Assembly (NCBI RefSeq): GCF_030272615.1
Contig: NC_081408.1
Span: 605,855,673-605,919,672 of the forward strand
DNA from: Cryptomeria japonica
Taxonomy: Eukaryota > Streptophyta > Pinopsida > Cupressales > Cupressaceae
Direction of reading: 5' to 3'
Length of the DNA: 64,000 bases
Each line of letters starts with the position of its first letter. Position 1 is the first letter of the stretch. Below the pieces are notes generated by a model, which saw nothing but the letters and a program-made list of their open reading frames with translations, was not told the DNA's origin and did no database searches. Of the stretch, positions 46,101-59,100 are shown one piece after another. The position numbers were made by a program, and so were the translations under genes.

Positions 46101-46459
46101 TCCCTATTGATGATAGAACATAGAGTTTGATTCAAAACATTATCAAATCCAAAAATAATAGCATTGTTGGGTAGTTAAAATACCATAATAAAAAACCAAA
46201 AGATTCATTATTCCACCTTAAGAACCAAGGCTATTAAATAAGAAAAAATCTCAGGTGATGAAACAGAATGAAAATCCAATAAGGCTAGAGCCTAGAACAT
46301 ACTAGGTAGATCCCAAGGCTCACACTTGTACAAATCTACTTCTGGAATGATATCCAGCTCAATCTTACGTCCATGCACTTTTCTTTTCAAATAATAACTT
46401 AAGAGTTCTTCATCACTGGGATGGAACCTGAAACCTGGAGGCAGTGACACAGGTGCCAT
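43195..46459 (-). CDS. NAC domain transcription factor, five exons, 444 aa
   Basis: NAC proteins are plant-specific DNA-binding transcription factors acting in the nucleus. Exons on the minus strand: 46459-46303, 45157-44880, 44386-44063, 43935-43396 and 43230-43195; they total 1,335 bp in one frame. Every intron has GT...AG ends (donors A|GTATGT, CAG|GTACC, AAG|GTGTGT, ATG|GTAGG). The NAC domain is complete: subdomain [55 protein letters not shown] and [32 protein letters not shown] and [18 protein letters not shown]. Intron positions after DLP and before DAFVLCR fit the family. The domain most resembles the ANAC028/NAC045/NAC086 group, an assignment from memory. The C-terminal half is acidic and Ser/Asn-rich, as in activation regions. 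No premature stop was found. The start was chosen at [10 protein letters not shown]; an in-frame ATG lies 21 codons upstream. Confidence 0.92.
45817..46150. repeat. tandem duplication in NAC intron 1
   Basis: Two diverged copies of about 160-175 bp. The block AGAAAATAGACATC(G/A)TTTC recurs at about 45886 and 46063, and ATGATAGAACAT(G/A)GAGTTT follows in each. Confidence 0.8.
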
Positions 46460-49400
46460 GATCACAAACAAGAACAAATACCGTGCAATGTAGGAAATCA
46501 ATGATTGAAGGAAACATATCATTTCAACTTAGTTAATATAGACTAATGGTCTGCTGCAACTCAAACATGAACACCGAAAGTTCATACCGTGATTTGACAT
46601 GACACTGTGTGTGAAAGCAGCATGGAATTTAGCGCGTACCGGGTTCACACAACACCAGGTGTTAACTGGGGGTGCTAAATTAATTACTTCTGTTAAAAAG
46701 CGGATTTTTGGAATGACAATTTCTGTGTAAACGCTCTTAGAAAAAGATGGGGTTTTTTCTTTAGACCGTATTTTCTTTTTCTCTTTCTTTAGCCTGGATA
46801 AATTTTCTTTCCTTCACATTGAAAAAAGCAATGTGGGCGGTACCAGGCCTTGGAATTCTCTTTGTTTAATATGTTGTCCAGTAAAATCCATTGTACTTTG
46901 ATGAATAATTCCTGAGACAAAATGGAAAAATAAAGATTCTTGACTGACATTTTAAGGGTGAATGAATGTCAGATTAGTAACAGTAAAGAGAGGAAACATT
47001 CCATGGGGGCACTCCTAGTCATCTCTTGCTTTTTGTTGTCCCAATCCTTATCACAATAATCACACTATGTTTAGAAAGGTCAAAAATATGATTTGAAAAG
47101 CATAATTATTTACAAATTGTACATTTTATTTATATTTATATAATAATAATTTAATTATTATAGCAATTATTTGGATTTATCATTTTTAAAGTTATTATAC
47201 ATTTATAATATATCATATGGTTATGATGGTAATTTAAAGATATTTAGTAAGGTCCCCACAAGATATTTAAATGCTTTACTTTTATCTATGTCAAGTTATG
47301 TGGTCATCTAGGGGAGAGGGCCTCATGGTGGTGTGGGGTCTTATAATTTTTATAGAAGTCACTATTAATTACTTATATATATATGCTTTATTCAACTAAA
47401 AAGAGATCTATAAGGTTCATACTTTTATTATAATAAATGCAATTAATGTTTATATTTAGAATGTATGATAAATAAAATACGTTTTTATCAAGGTATGTGG
47501 TAGATAATTGATGCATATAAATTTCATTATCAATATTTTGATATGGCATAGGTTGTGCATATTCTCTCTACAAGATATGAGATCACACATGTTAATGTAT
47601 AAAATATATTTTAAATAGTTGCATAGTAATTGCCCAGAATGTATATGTAAGTAAAAAGCAATTTTATACTAGTTGTTCCAAATATAAAAGTAGTTGTTAC
47701 TCATAAATTAAAATTGCAAAACAAATATATAATTCTTTTATAGGAAAATATGTTTTCAACTCTCTCATTAAATAAACTTAATTATTTCATATCTCCACAT
47801 TAACATAACATCTTAAGTCATATATGCCCAACAACTAGTCATTTCTACCATGAATACCTACAAAAATAATATTAAACTTGTAATGCTTACTAATTACACC
47901 ATCAAAATAATTTGAATGGAAATAAACCAACACGAACAAATAAATGCATTCAAATTTGTGAAAATAATTCAAAGATTTTTTAATCCATCCATTTATTCCT
48001 CTATCTTACATGCTTCAGTCCTAACTTCATGACTTTGGCCAATGAAATGATGTAATACAAATTGAATATCATCCAATCAAATAACTACAATGATCACCAA
48101 TAATCAGTTTGCTAGATAAAATGACTATTAATACATCATATTCTCTACTAACTACCACAATATTTTCCACATGCTACTATAGTGTTTCAAGTCTACTATC
48201 TACGATAAAGTTATCAACTTTAAGTTCATATTACACTTATCACAACATTATTAAATATAAGTTGAAAACATACATATCATCATTTCTTTGATTTCATGTT
48301 CATAGTTTATTATAAATATTATATATAATGTAAGTCCATATTATATTTCTACATTTCCTTAAGTCCATATTCCAAATTGTTCTTTTCGGTGTGAATTAGG
48401 TATTTTACCTAGCTAGTTTAGTAATAGGTCTTATTCACATTTTAAGTTTACTTAGGTCCTAAGAATGTTTCTAGAAGTCTTAGTTGTCTTGATAAGATCT
48501 TATCTTATTTTATCTCATTTACTTCTTGAGTCAAAGATCACTTAATATTTATCATGTTAGCTGTCTCATTGTATATGATTAAGACACGTGTCATAATCTT
48601 CTCTAATCCTACTTATCAACCCTTCATTTATAGCCAAGACCTCATATGCACATTTCATCATATTGCATAGATTGCATATGCACGTCATTAATAATATTGG
48701 TTCATATATTTACATCCATTATTGTGAATTTATGCTCTTATTTTTCTCTCTTGTGTAAGGTTATTTTGGATTTTGCTAACTGTAATACTGGAAGCTTGAG
48801 TCCTTGAGTGACTCTAATATGAGAGCTTTATATTTGAGAGTGATTTTGTGCTTGAGCTATTGCTAAGATGTTAATCTTGGTGGATCTTGAAAATTTGAGT
48901 ATTCTCTTCTCTTGCATCATATGATGACCTAAATAATTGTATGGTGATGGAAATAAGGATTCATTAGTCTAATTATGTAAACAAGGAATTAAATTTATTT
49001 CCAATCAAAATACATTAAAGGGGGAATAAGATCAATAGGTTCAACTTCAAAAGGACTAAACATAGATTGGATTTTACTCTCCATTTATTTGAGTTGAAAT
49101 TAGCAATTGGATGTGAGAACTAGAGTTGAGGAAGGAAAATTGGAAGTATTCAGCACACAGACAATTTTAGAATAGAAATGTAGACATTGAACACAAATTT
49201 AGAAATGGGAAGTAGAGAAGAAACGGTGCCTGGAATCTAGGCTCAAAAATGTGGGTCAAGGATGCTAGGTGACCTTGACCCAAAGTTGTCAAATACAAAC
49301 TATAGAAATAGTTTTCGAATCAAGATGTCGATGTGAGTATCTCCTTGAAAATTCATCGAACACTAATGCTAGTTGACCTTGAACTAGTCTTTTAATTTCT

Positions 49401-49989
49401 ACAAAATATTGTCTTGTGTGTCTTTGTCTTCTCTATCCAAATCAATATTTGTTGTCTCTATATTCTATCACCTGCACACACAGGAGAGGAAAAATGGTGT
49501 TGCATTGATAGGGGTTTTCCTACGTCAAACATTGGGTTGGAATGAACCCTTGATTGAAATAGATAAATTAAAATGGAAAAATTTGAAGCAAAATACTAAA
49601 TGTTATACCTCAAGCTTTTAGTAGTTGATAATGGTGATGATGCAATTCTTTTTTAATGTGATCACAAGTGTTGATACATAAAAAAGGATCAATCATGAAA
49701 ACATGCTTGCATGATGATTTTTGTAACTTGTTGCTCCATAATGCTTAGATATGAAGAATGCTTGCTCTTGAAGGGTGTGGGGGGATGAATACTTGAGAAA
49801 TACTTGTGATTGAATGTTTGTGATGTGAAAATTAATAGAAAAGATGCTCTTATATGGGGTTATCAAAGGTATTTTATAAATTAGGCCAACCTCCAGTGGT
49901 CATATTGAAATATCAGGATTGAGAATCAACTTGAAGAAACCAAGCACCGACATATTTAAAAACGTGTCTTTTTTGGAGGGGCAAGGGTG
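46460..49989. other. NAC upstream region and AT-rich intergenic sequence
   Basis: The first several hundred bases should hold the NAC promoter. A TATA-like CTATATTAA on the minus strand near 46535-46545 is the only candidate I see, and it is weak. No protein, RNA gene or clear transposon follows up to about 49990. Confidence 0.4.
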
Positions 49990-52900
49990 CCTATTTTTCC
50001 ATCAATTTGTGGATATTAACTTGTGCTTGGTGTGAGAAATGTACTTGTCAAGTAGAAAATATCCTTCTAGAAAGAGTTAAGGACTCTACAATCTCTATCA
50101 CTAATAATGTTTCTAGAAAATCCATTCAGTCTAGAAACCTCCTCAAAAATAACTTTTCTACTTGTGGTGCCTTGAATTTAGATGTGATAGGAAATAAGTG
50201 TACACACTTTTCTAATCTATCCACCACTATATAAATACAATCTATATCTTAAAATTTTGGCAATCATGTGATGAGGTCCATCAAGATGTTTTCCCACTTC
50301 TATTCAAGAACCTTGTAGTGGTTGAAGTAGTCCCATAGAAAATATTTTCTCACCTTTTTTCTATTGGAAAAATATGCACTCTTTGATGTTTTTGATAATA
50401 TCCTCTTTCAACCCCTTCCATACAAACCTCTCCCAGACTTGCTTACAATTTTTATAGTACCCTTGATGACCAACCGATATTGTATCATGAAAAGCTCTCA
50501 ATATTTTCTCCTTAATCTTGGATCTCAGTACCAAAATATTGTTATTACAGTAAATCATCCCATAAAATAATATGTACATGTCATCTTCCACAAAATCATC
50601 CAAAATACTAGAAGAAAATTAATTTTTAACATGTTCTAGAATTATGGAAATATTCCAATCAACAGTATTAGTGGACAAGAAACATAACGTGGGTCTCCTA
50701 GATAGAGCATCAACCACTATATTTTTATTTCCTTTCATGTACTCAATTTCAAAATCACTTGCTTGTAATTTACTTACTCATCTTTATTAGTGGTCATTCA
50801 ATTTTGTTTTTATTTAGGAATAACTTGAGACTATTGTAAAAAATCTTGACCACAAACTTTCCACACACAACATATTATCTACAATTTTTAACAACATGCA
50901 TAATTGTTAAAATTTCCTTATCATATATTGAATACCCTCTCTCTAAATTGCTTAATTTATTGATCTCAAATGGTATTGGATTCCTCATTTGAGTTAGTAA
51001 ACCCCTTATACCTTCTCATGATGCATCAAATTCAACTACAAAAGGTAGAAAAAATAAATAATTGCTTAACACTAAGGATGAGTGCATTGCCTCTTTGAAA
51101 TCGTCAAATATTTTCTAGGATTCCTCCAACCATACAAATGATCCCTTCTTGGTTAAATTATTCAATAAGGTATCAAGATGAGAAAAAAAAAATTGCAAAA
51201 ATTCTATAGTAAGTACACAGTCCAAATAATCCCTTCAACTGTGTTAGATTGGTTGGTGGAGGCTAGTCTAGGATTGCACTTGATTTTTTTGTTGATCTAC
51301 TTGAACTCCCTTGTAACTAATGACATGTCCCAAGTATGAAATTTCAGTTAATCCAAACTTACATTTGGAAAAATTAGCATAAAATGGTTGCTACTTTAAA
51401 ATACCCAATACAATATCTTAACACTACTTTCTATGTTTTGCTATATATCAAGATACCATTTAGAAAACACTAAGATAATTTTTTTGACTTGTATACTAAA
51501 TACCTTATTCATGCAAGAGTAAAATGTTTCTATAACATTGATAAGGTCAAAAGGAATGGTGAAGAATTTGAAGTATCCATAGTGATAATGAAAAGTTCTT
51601 CTCCAAATCCTTCTCCCTTATGTGAATTCAATGATACTCAAATCTCAAATAAATTTTGGAGAAGTACACTGCTCCATGTATATCATCTATAAATTCCTCT
51701 ACCCTTATAATGAAGTACCTATTTTTAATTATCTTCTTGCTTAATGCTTTGTAATTTATGCACATCCTCAAGGTACTATCCTTCTTCACGGGCATTACAA
51801 ATGATGCAAATGGGCTAGTACATGGTCTGATGAAGCCCATATCTAAACCTATTTAATAGTTTTTTCTATTTCCTCTTTGTAGCCTCTTGAATGTTTGCAT
51901 GGGGTGGTTATAATAGGTTTGCATCTTATTCTAATTTAATTAAAAGCTAAAAATTCCTATCTAGAGGTAGTTATTGAGGAGTGTACCATAAAAAAATACA
52001 CTGTGATTATCCATTTCTTTAGAATTTTAATATAAAATTTACCTTGTTCTTTGGAGGAGATGGTAGGTTAAATTTAAACACCAACCACCCGTGCTAATTT
52101 TTCTCACCAAAAAATGCTCTCCATCTGATTTGTTGTAACCACTTTTGGAGCTCCATTTGATAGGCCTCTCAAAACAACTTCTTTCCCATCTGATTGGAAC
52201 TTTAAGTCCATAGTATAACAAATTTGGCAATATCCTCTAATAGAATTTAGCCACTAAAAACTCAACACAACATCAGTCTCTCCAATACCAACAACATAAG
52301 AATCATCACATACCTTGTAATCACCCAATGTTATATTGAATTACTAGATCACTTTATTGCCAAGAATGGTGAATGCATTTGCACTTGTGACATTGAATCA
52401 TTACAACTCTTTTTTTTGCCCCCTTCATCACTAAACCCTCATCAATAAAGTTGTGGGTTGCCCCACTATCAATATTTACATTAATTTTTTGTCTAGCTAA
52501 AATCCCGTGAACCCTTAAAAGGATGGTATCTAGGAGCTCCAAAAAAATCTCTTAGGGAACCTGCCTTGCTAGTTTATTTTTCTTCTTACTCATGAATGAG
52601 ACCTTCTGTGTCATGAAATTATTAATTCTCATAGAATCCAAGATCTAAAATAACTTGAATAAAATGCACTTTCCACTTACCCAAACATCCATGACATAAA
52701 AACCATGACTATCTACAAGGATACGAAATTTTATTTCTCCTAAGCTCACTCTTGATTTCATCATCTACCTTCTTATTTTCTACTAGTGGTGCATTCTTCT
52801 GTGTATGGGTATAGAAGGTCATGTTTTGAAAATTCCCCTTATGTTGCCATGGAGTAGAAATATTGGATTGATGAGACAATTTTCCTTGGAACAGAGTAAT

Positions 52901-53150
52901 CAAATTGCAAGCTTCTTTTGATTAATCCCTTCAATAAAAACATATATGATTCTTTTTCTAACATATTAGGTTCTAGACTACAATAATTTTCTAAAATTCA
53001 TCTACATATTCATTAACGCCGTTTATTTGTTTAAACTTCGACAATTTTCTAAAATAGTCTTCCTTGTCCTTGAGTTCAAATCTACCCAACAATCTTTACT
53101 GCAATCTTCAAATGTGCTTACCTAACTATGTCCTTAAGTAGTTGTTGAGG
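49990..53150 (-). pseudogene. gypsy-5 relic: gag, protease, RT, integrase fragments
   Basis: The minus strand, from 53150 down, shows a gag fragment near 53040-53130, then a protease loop VNIDSGATHNFIDEGLV (about 52430-52490) with intact Asp-Ser-Gly. Next is RT starting MGFIRPCTSPFASFVMPVKK (51840), with LRMCINYKALSKKIIKN and AVYFSKIYLRFEYH. Motif A has Tyr in place of the catalytic Asp. RNase H remnants follow at 51100-50760. The integrase zinc region VGHQGYYKNCKQVWERFVWK (about 50430-50490) leads to a core fragment WENILMDLIT (near 50280-50310). Every domain is broken by stops and indels. LTRs were not identified. Confidence 0.75.
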
Positions 53151-56100
53151 GGTGTTTTGACACACTCATCAACATGCAGGTAGAACACCAAATGCACCAA
53201 CTCTCCTAAAAGAAAACCAACCTCAAGATATTGATAACCCCAAGGTCCCTTTGTGTTAGGTCATGACAATGTTGGATAATTCAGTGGCTTATGTAGTTGT
53301 ACTTGTATAAGGGGTTGTTGGTAATCTAGTAAACAAGAGGTTAAATGCACCAAGAGATTAGTAAATAGGATAAAAAATGTATTAACAAGCTGTTCCAATC
53401 ACCTATTACATAAAATTGAACACTTTCAACGCTTTAACAACAATATGACAACTTGAAAACATGAAAAATCTAATTTATAACAACAAGATGTTGAAAAATT
53501 CACTCTTAAACTAATCAAATCTGAAAAATAAGAACAAAAGATGAGGGTTTGGAGGAAAATAAACTAAAAATAAAAAATACTAACTTTACATTCGACTCAC
53601 TATCTTTTATCAAAGAAGATCCAATAGAATTTGATTAACCTACAATGCCATGACTAGTATTTCACAAAATCTTAAACATCGTAGATGTAAGATACTAAGG
53701 AATTTATGAAAATGGTAAAGTAATTAGTATTGCACAAATTTAATAACTTCACCATAAAAGATGTAAACGTTCAACACTTTATCAAAATCGATCGAATAAT
53801 CCAAATCTTAAAACATAACAAATACAAATGCCTCACCATCCAAATGAAAAACCAACAAGTTATGTAAACGTGATACAATTTCAATAGACATGCACACTAA
53901 AATTCATCATTATATGTGTCTTTATGCTTTGAAATTTATTTCCTAGATTCCCTCTCCACAAAATGAATAACATCCTTCCTTTTAAATAAGCGATCTTACA
54001 CTTTGTTCCTTGATTAACTCAAGCCAATCTCAAATTTAGATCCACCTTTTTAGGGTAAGCCCTAATTCAAATTTAAGTTATAATGAGATAAGGTGAGTCC
54101 TACAAGAGTTCCCTATGAGTGAATTACAACTTAAAGTTCAAGTCACGTTCTCTTTCTTCTCCTCATGCAACTCTAGTTTTCCATCCATCAAGCAAAAGTG
54201 AACTTGCGATTATAGAAGATCTATTCACTCAAGTGTAATATGCCTTCTCCACATCTCATCATATCTCCATGATGTTTCCAACATCTGCAAACAAGAAAAG
54301 AGAGCATCAAATTCTTTATCATCAAATAAAATCAAACAAGAAACATTAAGGACTATCAACATGCATATTTAGGACAACTATATGAAGATTCTCAGGAAAT
54401 GAGGATTGTTCCATATACTCAAATCAAAATGTAATATAATTTTTCTATCATATAACCACCCAAAAAATAGTTTCAATACAATACTTGGTCCACAAAATAT
54501 GCCCAAACATTAAAATACCACAAATATTGTTTATGAGAGTCATGATTGCCTTCAACATTTTGGCTGCACTTTTGATTCTTTAGGATGAAAATCAGGTATT
54601 TTCATGGATATTATAACTTTAAAAATTATTAATGGCATTCATCCATCCTATGAAAAAGGTATATCTCATTAACATTGAGTAAAATGAGAGAACTTTTAAC
54701 CAGTCCTAAAAGTGTTGTAATTGATCATTAGTTGCAGCAACCATTAAGTTCATGATAAATTTAATTTATCAACAAATCCATGCCCTATAACTCATGGGAA
54801 GATGTATTTAATTTATGTAGATTACCACCAATGTCCATTTAAGAAAAAAATCATAGTTTAAGTGTATAAAAAATTCACCGTATGGCTACCCCAAATAGAG
54901 AAAATGTTGATCATGTTTGGGACAACATTGTAACTATTGTAATAACCATTTGCACAGTTGTCCACTTCACCTTATGGATTTAAATTTACTCTAAGGGTCC
55001 CAAGATGATCTGCACTCCTTTATTTTCATGGTTACCAAGTATTTATTCCTACAAACACATTTTCAAAGCAGCTCAACATGACTGTCACACATTAATCTTC
55101 TAAAACCCTAAAAGATTTCAAATCTTTGAAGCTTGTGAGAATTTTGGAGTCTTTTATTTAATATTATATGTTTAATAATATCAAAGGAAACTCATAATCA
55201 AAATTTATTCTCCAACTCATGGTTTTGTAAATAGAAAAAATAGAAAGAAACCCTTTATCTACTATTAACACAATCCATAAGGAAGAAGCCCTAGTAGCCA
55301 TAGTTGAAGAACATGACAATATCCCTACAAATTAATAAAAAGAAACTTTAGATTTGAAATAAAAATCATGAAATACAAATCCATGAAATGTTTCAAACCC
55401 TCAAATTAAGAAATATACCCTTCAATCCATATTACACAATCAACATCTATGAATTTCACTATGCATGTGACTGCAAACTTGATGCAGAGCCCCAAGGAAC
55501 AAAGGCTTCTCACACAAACTCACTCTACAAGACCTTCAATTAAGGTCTCAACATTCATAGATTCTTGGAAAATCTTGTCAAAAACATGCAAGGAAACCTC
55601 TACACTCCCCTTTGTACAATGGCCCCCCTTTTGATCCATAAACAACTCACTGAGATACAACTTCTCACATCAAGTCTCTCCTTGACACCAACTCTCCTGT
55701 AGTCACCTATTACCAACTTGGGTTATAACACACCCACCATTGCAGAACAGGTATGGATCCTATAGAACCTCTTGTCCAACCCTATAGACTTTGACTACAA
55801 CTGAGACGACACCCTTTTATTTGTACAAGTTCAATCAAGGTGACTTGCCCTCTACAAGACACATATTCCTTGTAGCCCTAGTTTTGAGCCTACAAGGGAA
55901 AAATTTTGAAATTATCCTAATGACACCCCAAAATATTGTCACTCTTAGATACCCCTTTTGGTGATATAAAACATTCCCAAGACTCAAACCCCTAACTCTT
56001 GCATTGACCGGGTCAAACAACTGCTGCTACAATAGGTCTAATAGGGCTTTTAGGTCACTTTAACAAAGCAACCACATAATGTAGATTGATCTAGTGAAAC

Positions 56101-57964
56101 CAATGGATGGGAAAGGTTTGCACACATCTCAAAACACCAAATCCATCGTTATATAGGGTCCACCACTCTTGTTTCTTCCTCTGCACAATTATTATCAGTC
56201 CAAACTGGCTACTCACATGAGGATGCCTAGCCTAGGGCTTGCTCCCCAAATTCACCAGTTCAATGGCCCACTCAAAAAATTTGAAAATATTAAAATAAAT
56301 TGTCTCCCCTACCATTCCCCATATTTTGAGCCAATTTGGCCAGAGGAATGTGGGGTTAAGAAAGCATTTCCTCGGAAACCCTGGTTTTGGAGGGTTTTCA
56401 GACCACCTTTCACCAAAATGCAGATATCTCACTTGTTTCTCAGTATTTTCCTACCAAATTGAATCCAAATGAACATAAAAACATAGGCCTATTCAAATTA
56501 AGGATTTATCCTGCACATGGAGTTCGTACAATGATCGTACAAGGCACTGTTACAATAATTTTGTGTAAATTTCTGAGTTTTTTATTGGATTTGGTCACTG
56601 TCTTACATCCAAAACTTTATCAATACTTTATTCTTGAGATAAAAGGCCTTAATAAATTTCTCTCAAACCTCCTCAACCAAATCCAACTGAAATTTGAATT
56701 AAGTAGCCATTGGAGGGAGATTAGTTACAAGTTGACAACAAAAGTTGTCATCCAAACTTGACAACTTTGCACAAACTTGACAACCTATGACATCTACCTA
56801 TGTAACCTATTAGAACACATCATAAACCTTACAAATAGGACACATAGGAGACAAAATACAATTCTTTCCTCATTTATGCATTTTGGATTCCATTTGACCA
56901 TGGTTGACCGAATAGGTCCTAAGAAGCCCACAACTACAAAATGGCACCAAGACCTTACATGGCTAATCAAAACAAAATGAATGGTATTGAAATAAATTAT
57001 TACAAATTAAAAAATTCAAGGAACCTATAAACACCTCCAAGAGCCTTCATTGCTCAAATGGTCTTCAAAGTCTGCAAGGTGCTCCTGCACCAAAACTATA
57101 GATTTCTCTTCCTTTTTCACAAAATTCATGCACAAAATACCCCTAAATCTTGAAAAATGAAGCATGCACATCATAGCACAACTCCACACATGTGAAGTTT
57201 GAATAATGAGGAAAATGTGTGAAAAATAGAGATATCAAATATGTATCCATAGAGGTAAGTCATGAAATAGAAAAATCATTAAATTCGAATGCTTCACCTC
57301 CCAAATTTTTTTTTTTGTGCATATTATCATGTGGGCTAATAAATTATGATTTCATAAATCAATCTTTTCAAACTTATAAAATTTATCTAAAAAACTAAAT
57401 TATTCATATAAAGAGGGTGACAATTTAACTAGTGTTTTTACTTTAAGTTTCAACTATCAAATCTAAGATGAAAAGAAATACAAGATTAAAATTTTTAAAT
57501 CATTTTCCCTCTTTATTTAATTTAAAGTTTTTGAATTATCTTTTCCCTTAATTTTTTCCAAATTCGCATAATGTGATCTATCAAACACCAATGATTCATT
57601 TCACAGAGATCATAAGACAAATCAAGGACTTATAATATAAAATGCAAACTTTCAAACCATGCTCCAATTAGACCAAATTCCTCAAACCCAATCACATCAT
57701 CAAATTAAATTTCTAGGAGCACTAGCATGATGTTAAAGACGAGGTCATTAATAAAATTCTCCATGTAAGACAAGATATCCAGTGAAGCAAATTTGTATCT
57801 CTCTAAACAAGACTCCTCAATAAAAGCATGCTAAGACCATCAATAAACAAGTAAGCACTAGATCAACTCAATGACATAAAATGAATGCATCCAAGAACCA
57901 AAACCAACTTGGAGCTATAGAATTTTGAAAAGATCTCATTTTTCACACATTTTGTTGATAAAAA
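53151..57964. other. unassigned AT-rich region
   Basis: No recognised protein or RNA gene. Near 56725-56785 TTGACAAC occurs three times in direct and once in inverted orientation. Short reading frames here (for example 56169-56462) show no family signature. Confidence 0.45.
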
Positions 57965-58242
57965 TTATGGGGTGTGTTTGCTAGGGAACAATGGTAGGCA
58001 TCTTGTGATACTACCAATCATAAGAAAAACCCTTAAGATATATCCATATTCAAATGGTGGTTGTTGAATTTTTGAAAATTCTCTAAAAGACTCTTCCTCG
58101 TCCTTGAGTTCAAACCTATCCAACAATATTTGATTGAAATCTTCAAATATGCTTACTTGACTATGGCCTTGGGTGGCCATGTCATGATACCACTAATCAT
58201 AAGAAATTACCTCCCATAAAAATACATATGGTTCTTTTTTTT
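57965..58242 (-). pseudogene. gypsy gag N-terminal fragment, copy 1
   Basis: The minus strand reads MATQGHSQVSIFEDFNQILL and RFELKDEEESFREFSKIQQ. The same segment recurs, diverged, at 58912-59100 and near 53040-53130. It looks like the front of a gypsy gag. Between the two copies lies a retroposon. Confidence 0.5.
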
Positions 58243-58259
58243 AACATACTAGGTACAAT

Positions 58260-58894
58260 TTGAAATGCAGGACTGGCCGGAAAAAGAAATGATTAAGGGA
58301 GACTTGAAGCATCTTGAAGATGTGATCAGAATTGTCAAAGATAAGGCTGAGGTTGATAATGAAATTATTATCAATCGGATTACTAAAACTAAGATGGCCT
58401 TGAATAAATTTATGAATCACAACCTTGAGGTTTTGAAGGTCTCGTCTCAAAGTATGAATGCCCTGGTTGATTGTCTGGAGAAGAACCAACATAACAAAGA
58501 GATGGTGATCATTGATGATATACCAACCTCCAGCTCTACTCCCCAATCCTCCAGACGAAGAACAAGGTAGACTACCAACGATTTGGAGATGAAGACTAAA
58601 GACATCCATCAAAAGCATGAGAACAAAGACTTGAGAGAAGCTGCTAAGGCTACGATGATGCTGGTTAAGGACGCAGAAGAGTCTATAAAAGTTTTTATCT
58701 GAAATGTAATACTGGTCTTTGTTTGCCAGTCTCTCACTAGCTTTTTGCTGTCCTTTTCCCTAGCTGCTATTTTTTCTGCTAGTCTTTTGCAACTTTTCTT
58801 TCTATGTACTGTTCTCTCTAGTTTCTTTCTTGCTTATCTTTACGTTATGTAAGCGGGTTTCGGGTCCCTTAAAACCTAATTTTCCTTAATCAAA
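58260..58894 (+). mobile_element. LINE-like retroposon insertion (635 bp) with 17-bp target duplication
   Basis: AACATACTAGGTACAAT occurs at 58243-58259 and again at 58895-58911 on either side. The related sequence near 52950 reads through the site without this insert. The 3' end (GTAAGCGGGTTTCGGGTCCC, then TTAATCAAA) is like the tails of plant L1 retroposons, and a duplication of this length fits target-primed insertion. It carries one reading frame. Confidence 0.85.
58265..58702 (+). pseudogene. unknown coiled-coil reading frame in the retroposon (145 codons)
   Basis: ATG at 58265 (MQDWPEKEMIKGDLKHLEDV) to TGA at 58700-58702, with one in-frame TAG at 58568-58570. The protein is highly charged, with heptad-like Leu/Ile/Val spacing over residues 12-75 (coiled-coil character), a Ser/Thr-rich segment, an Arg cluster (RRRTR) and a second charged helix (KHENKDLREAAKATMM). 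No RT or endonuclease motif is present. It may be a piece of a LINE ORF or a captured host exon; I do not recognise it. Confidence 0.5.
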
Positions 58895-58911
58895 AACATA
58901 CTAGGTACAAT

Positions 58912-59100
58912 CACAATAATTTTTTCTACATATTCATTGTTGGTGGTTGTTTGTCTAATTTTTTACAACTCTCTAAAATACTCATCCCTGTTCTTCAGTT
59001 TAAATCTATCCAACGATATTTGACTGATATATCCAAATGTGCTTACCTAACTATGGCCTTGGTTAGCCGTATTGTGATACCACCGATCATAGGCAACACC
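58912..59100 (-). pseudogene. gypsy gag N-terminal fragment, copy 2
   Basis: A diverged tandem copy of 57965-58242, sharing for example the region encoding FELKD and the GATACCAC(C/T) motif at its right end. Confidence 0.5.

Noticed and set aside
56725-56785. Cluster of TTGACAAC as W-box promoter element
   Set aside because: The W-box core TTGAC needs C or T next; here it is A. No gene lies nearby.
58180-58200. TGGTATCATGACATGG on the minus strand as a primer-binding site
   Set aside because: Only the first eight bases match the initiator tRNA complement, and no LTR end adjoins it.
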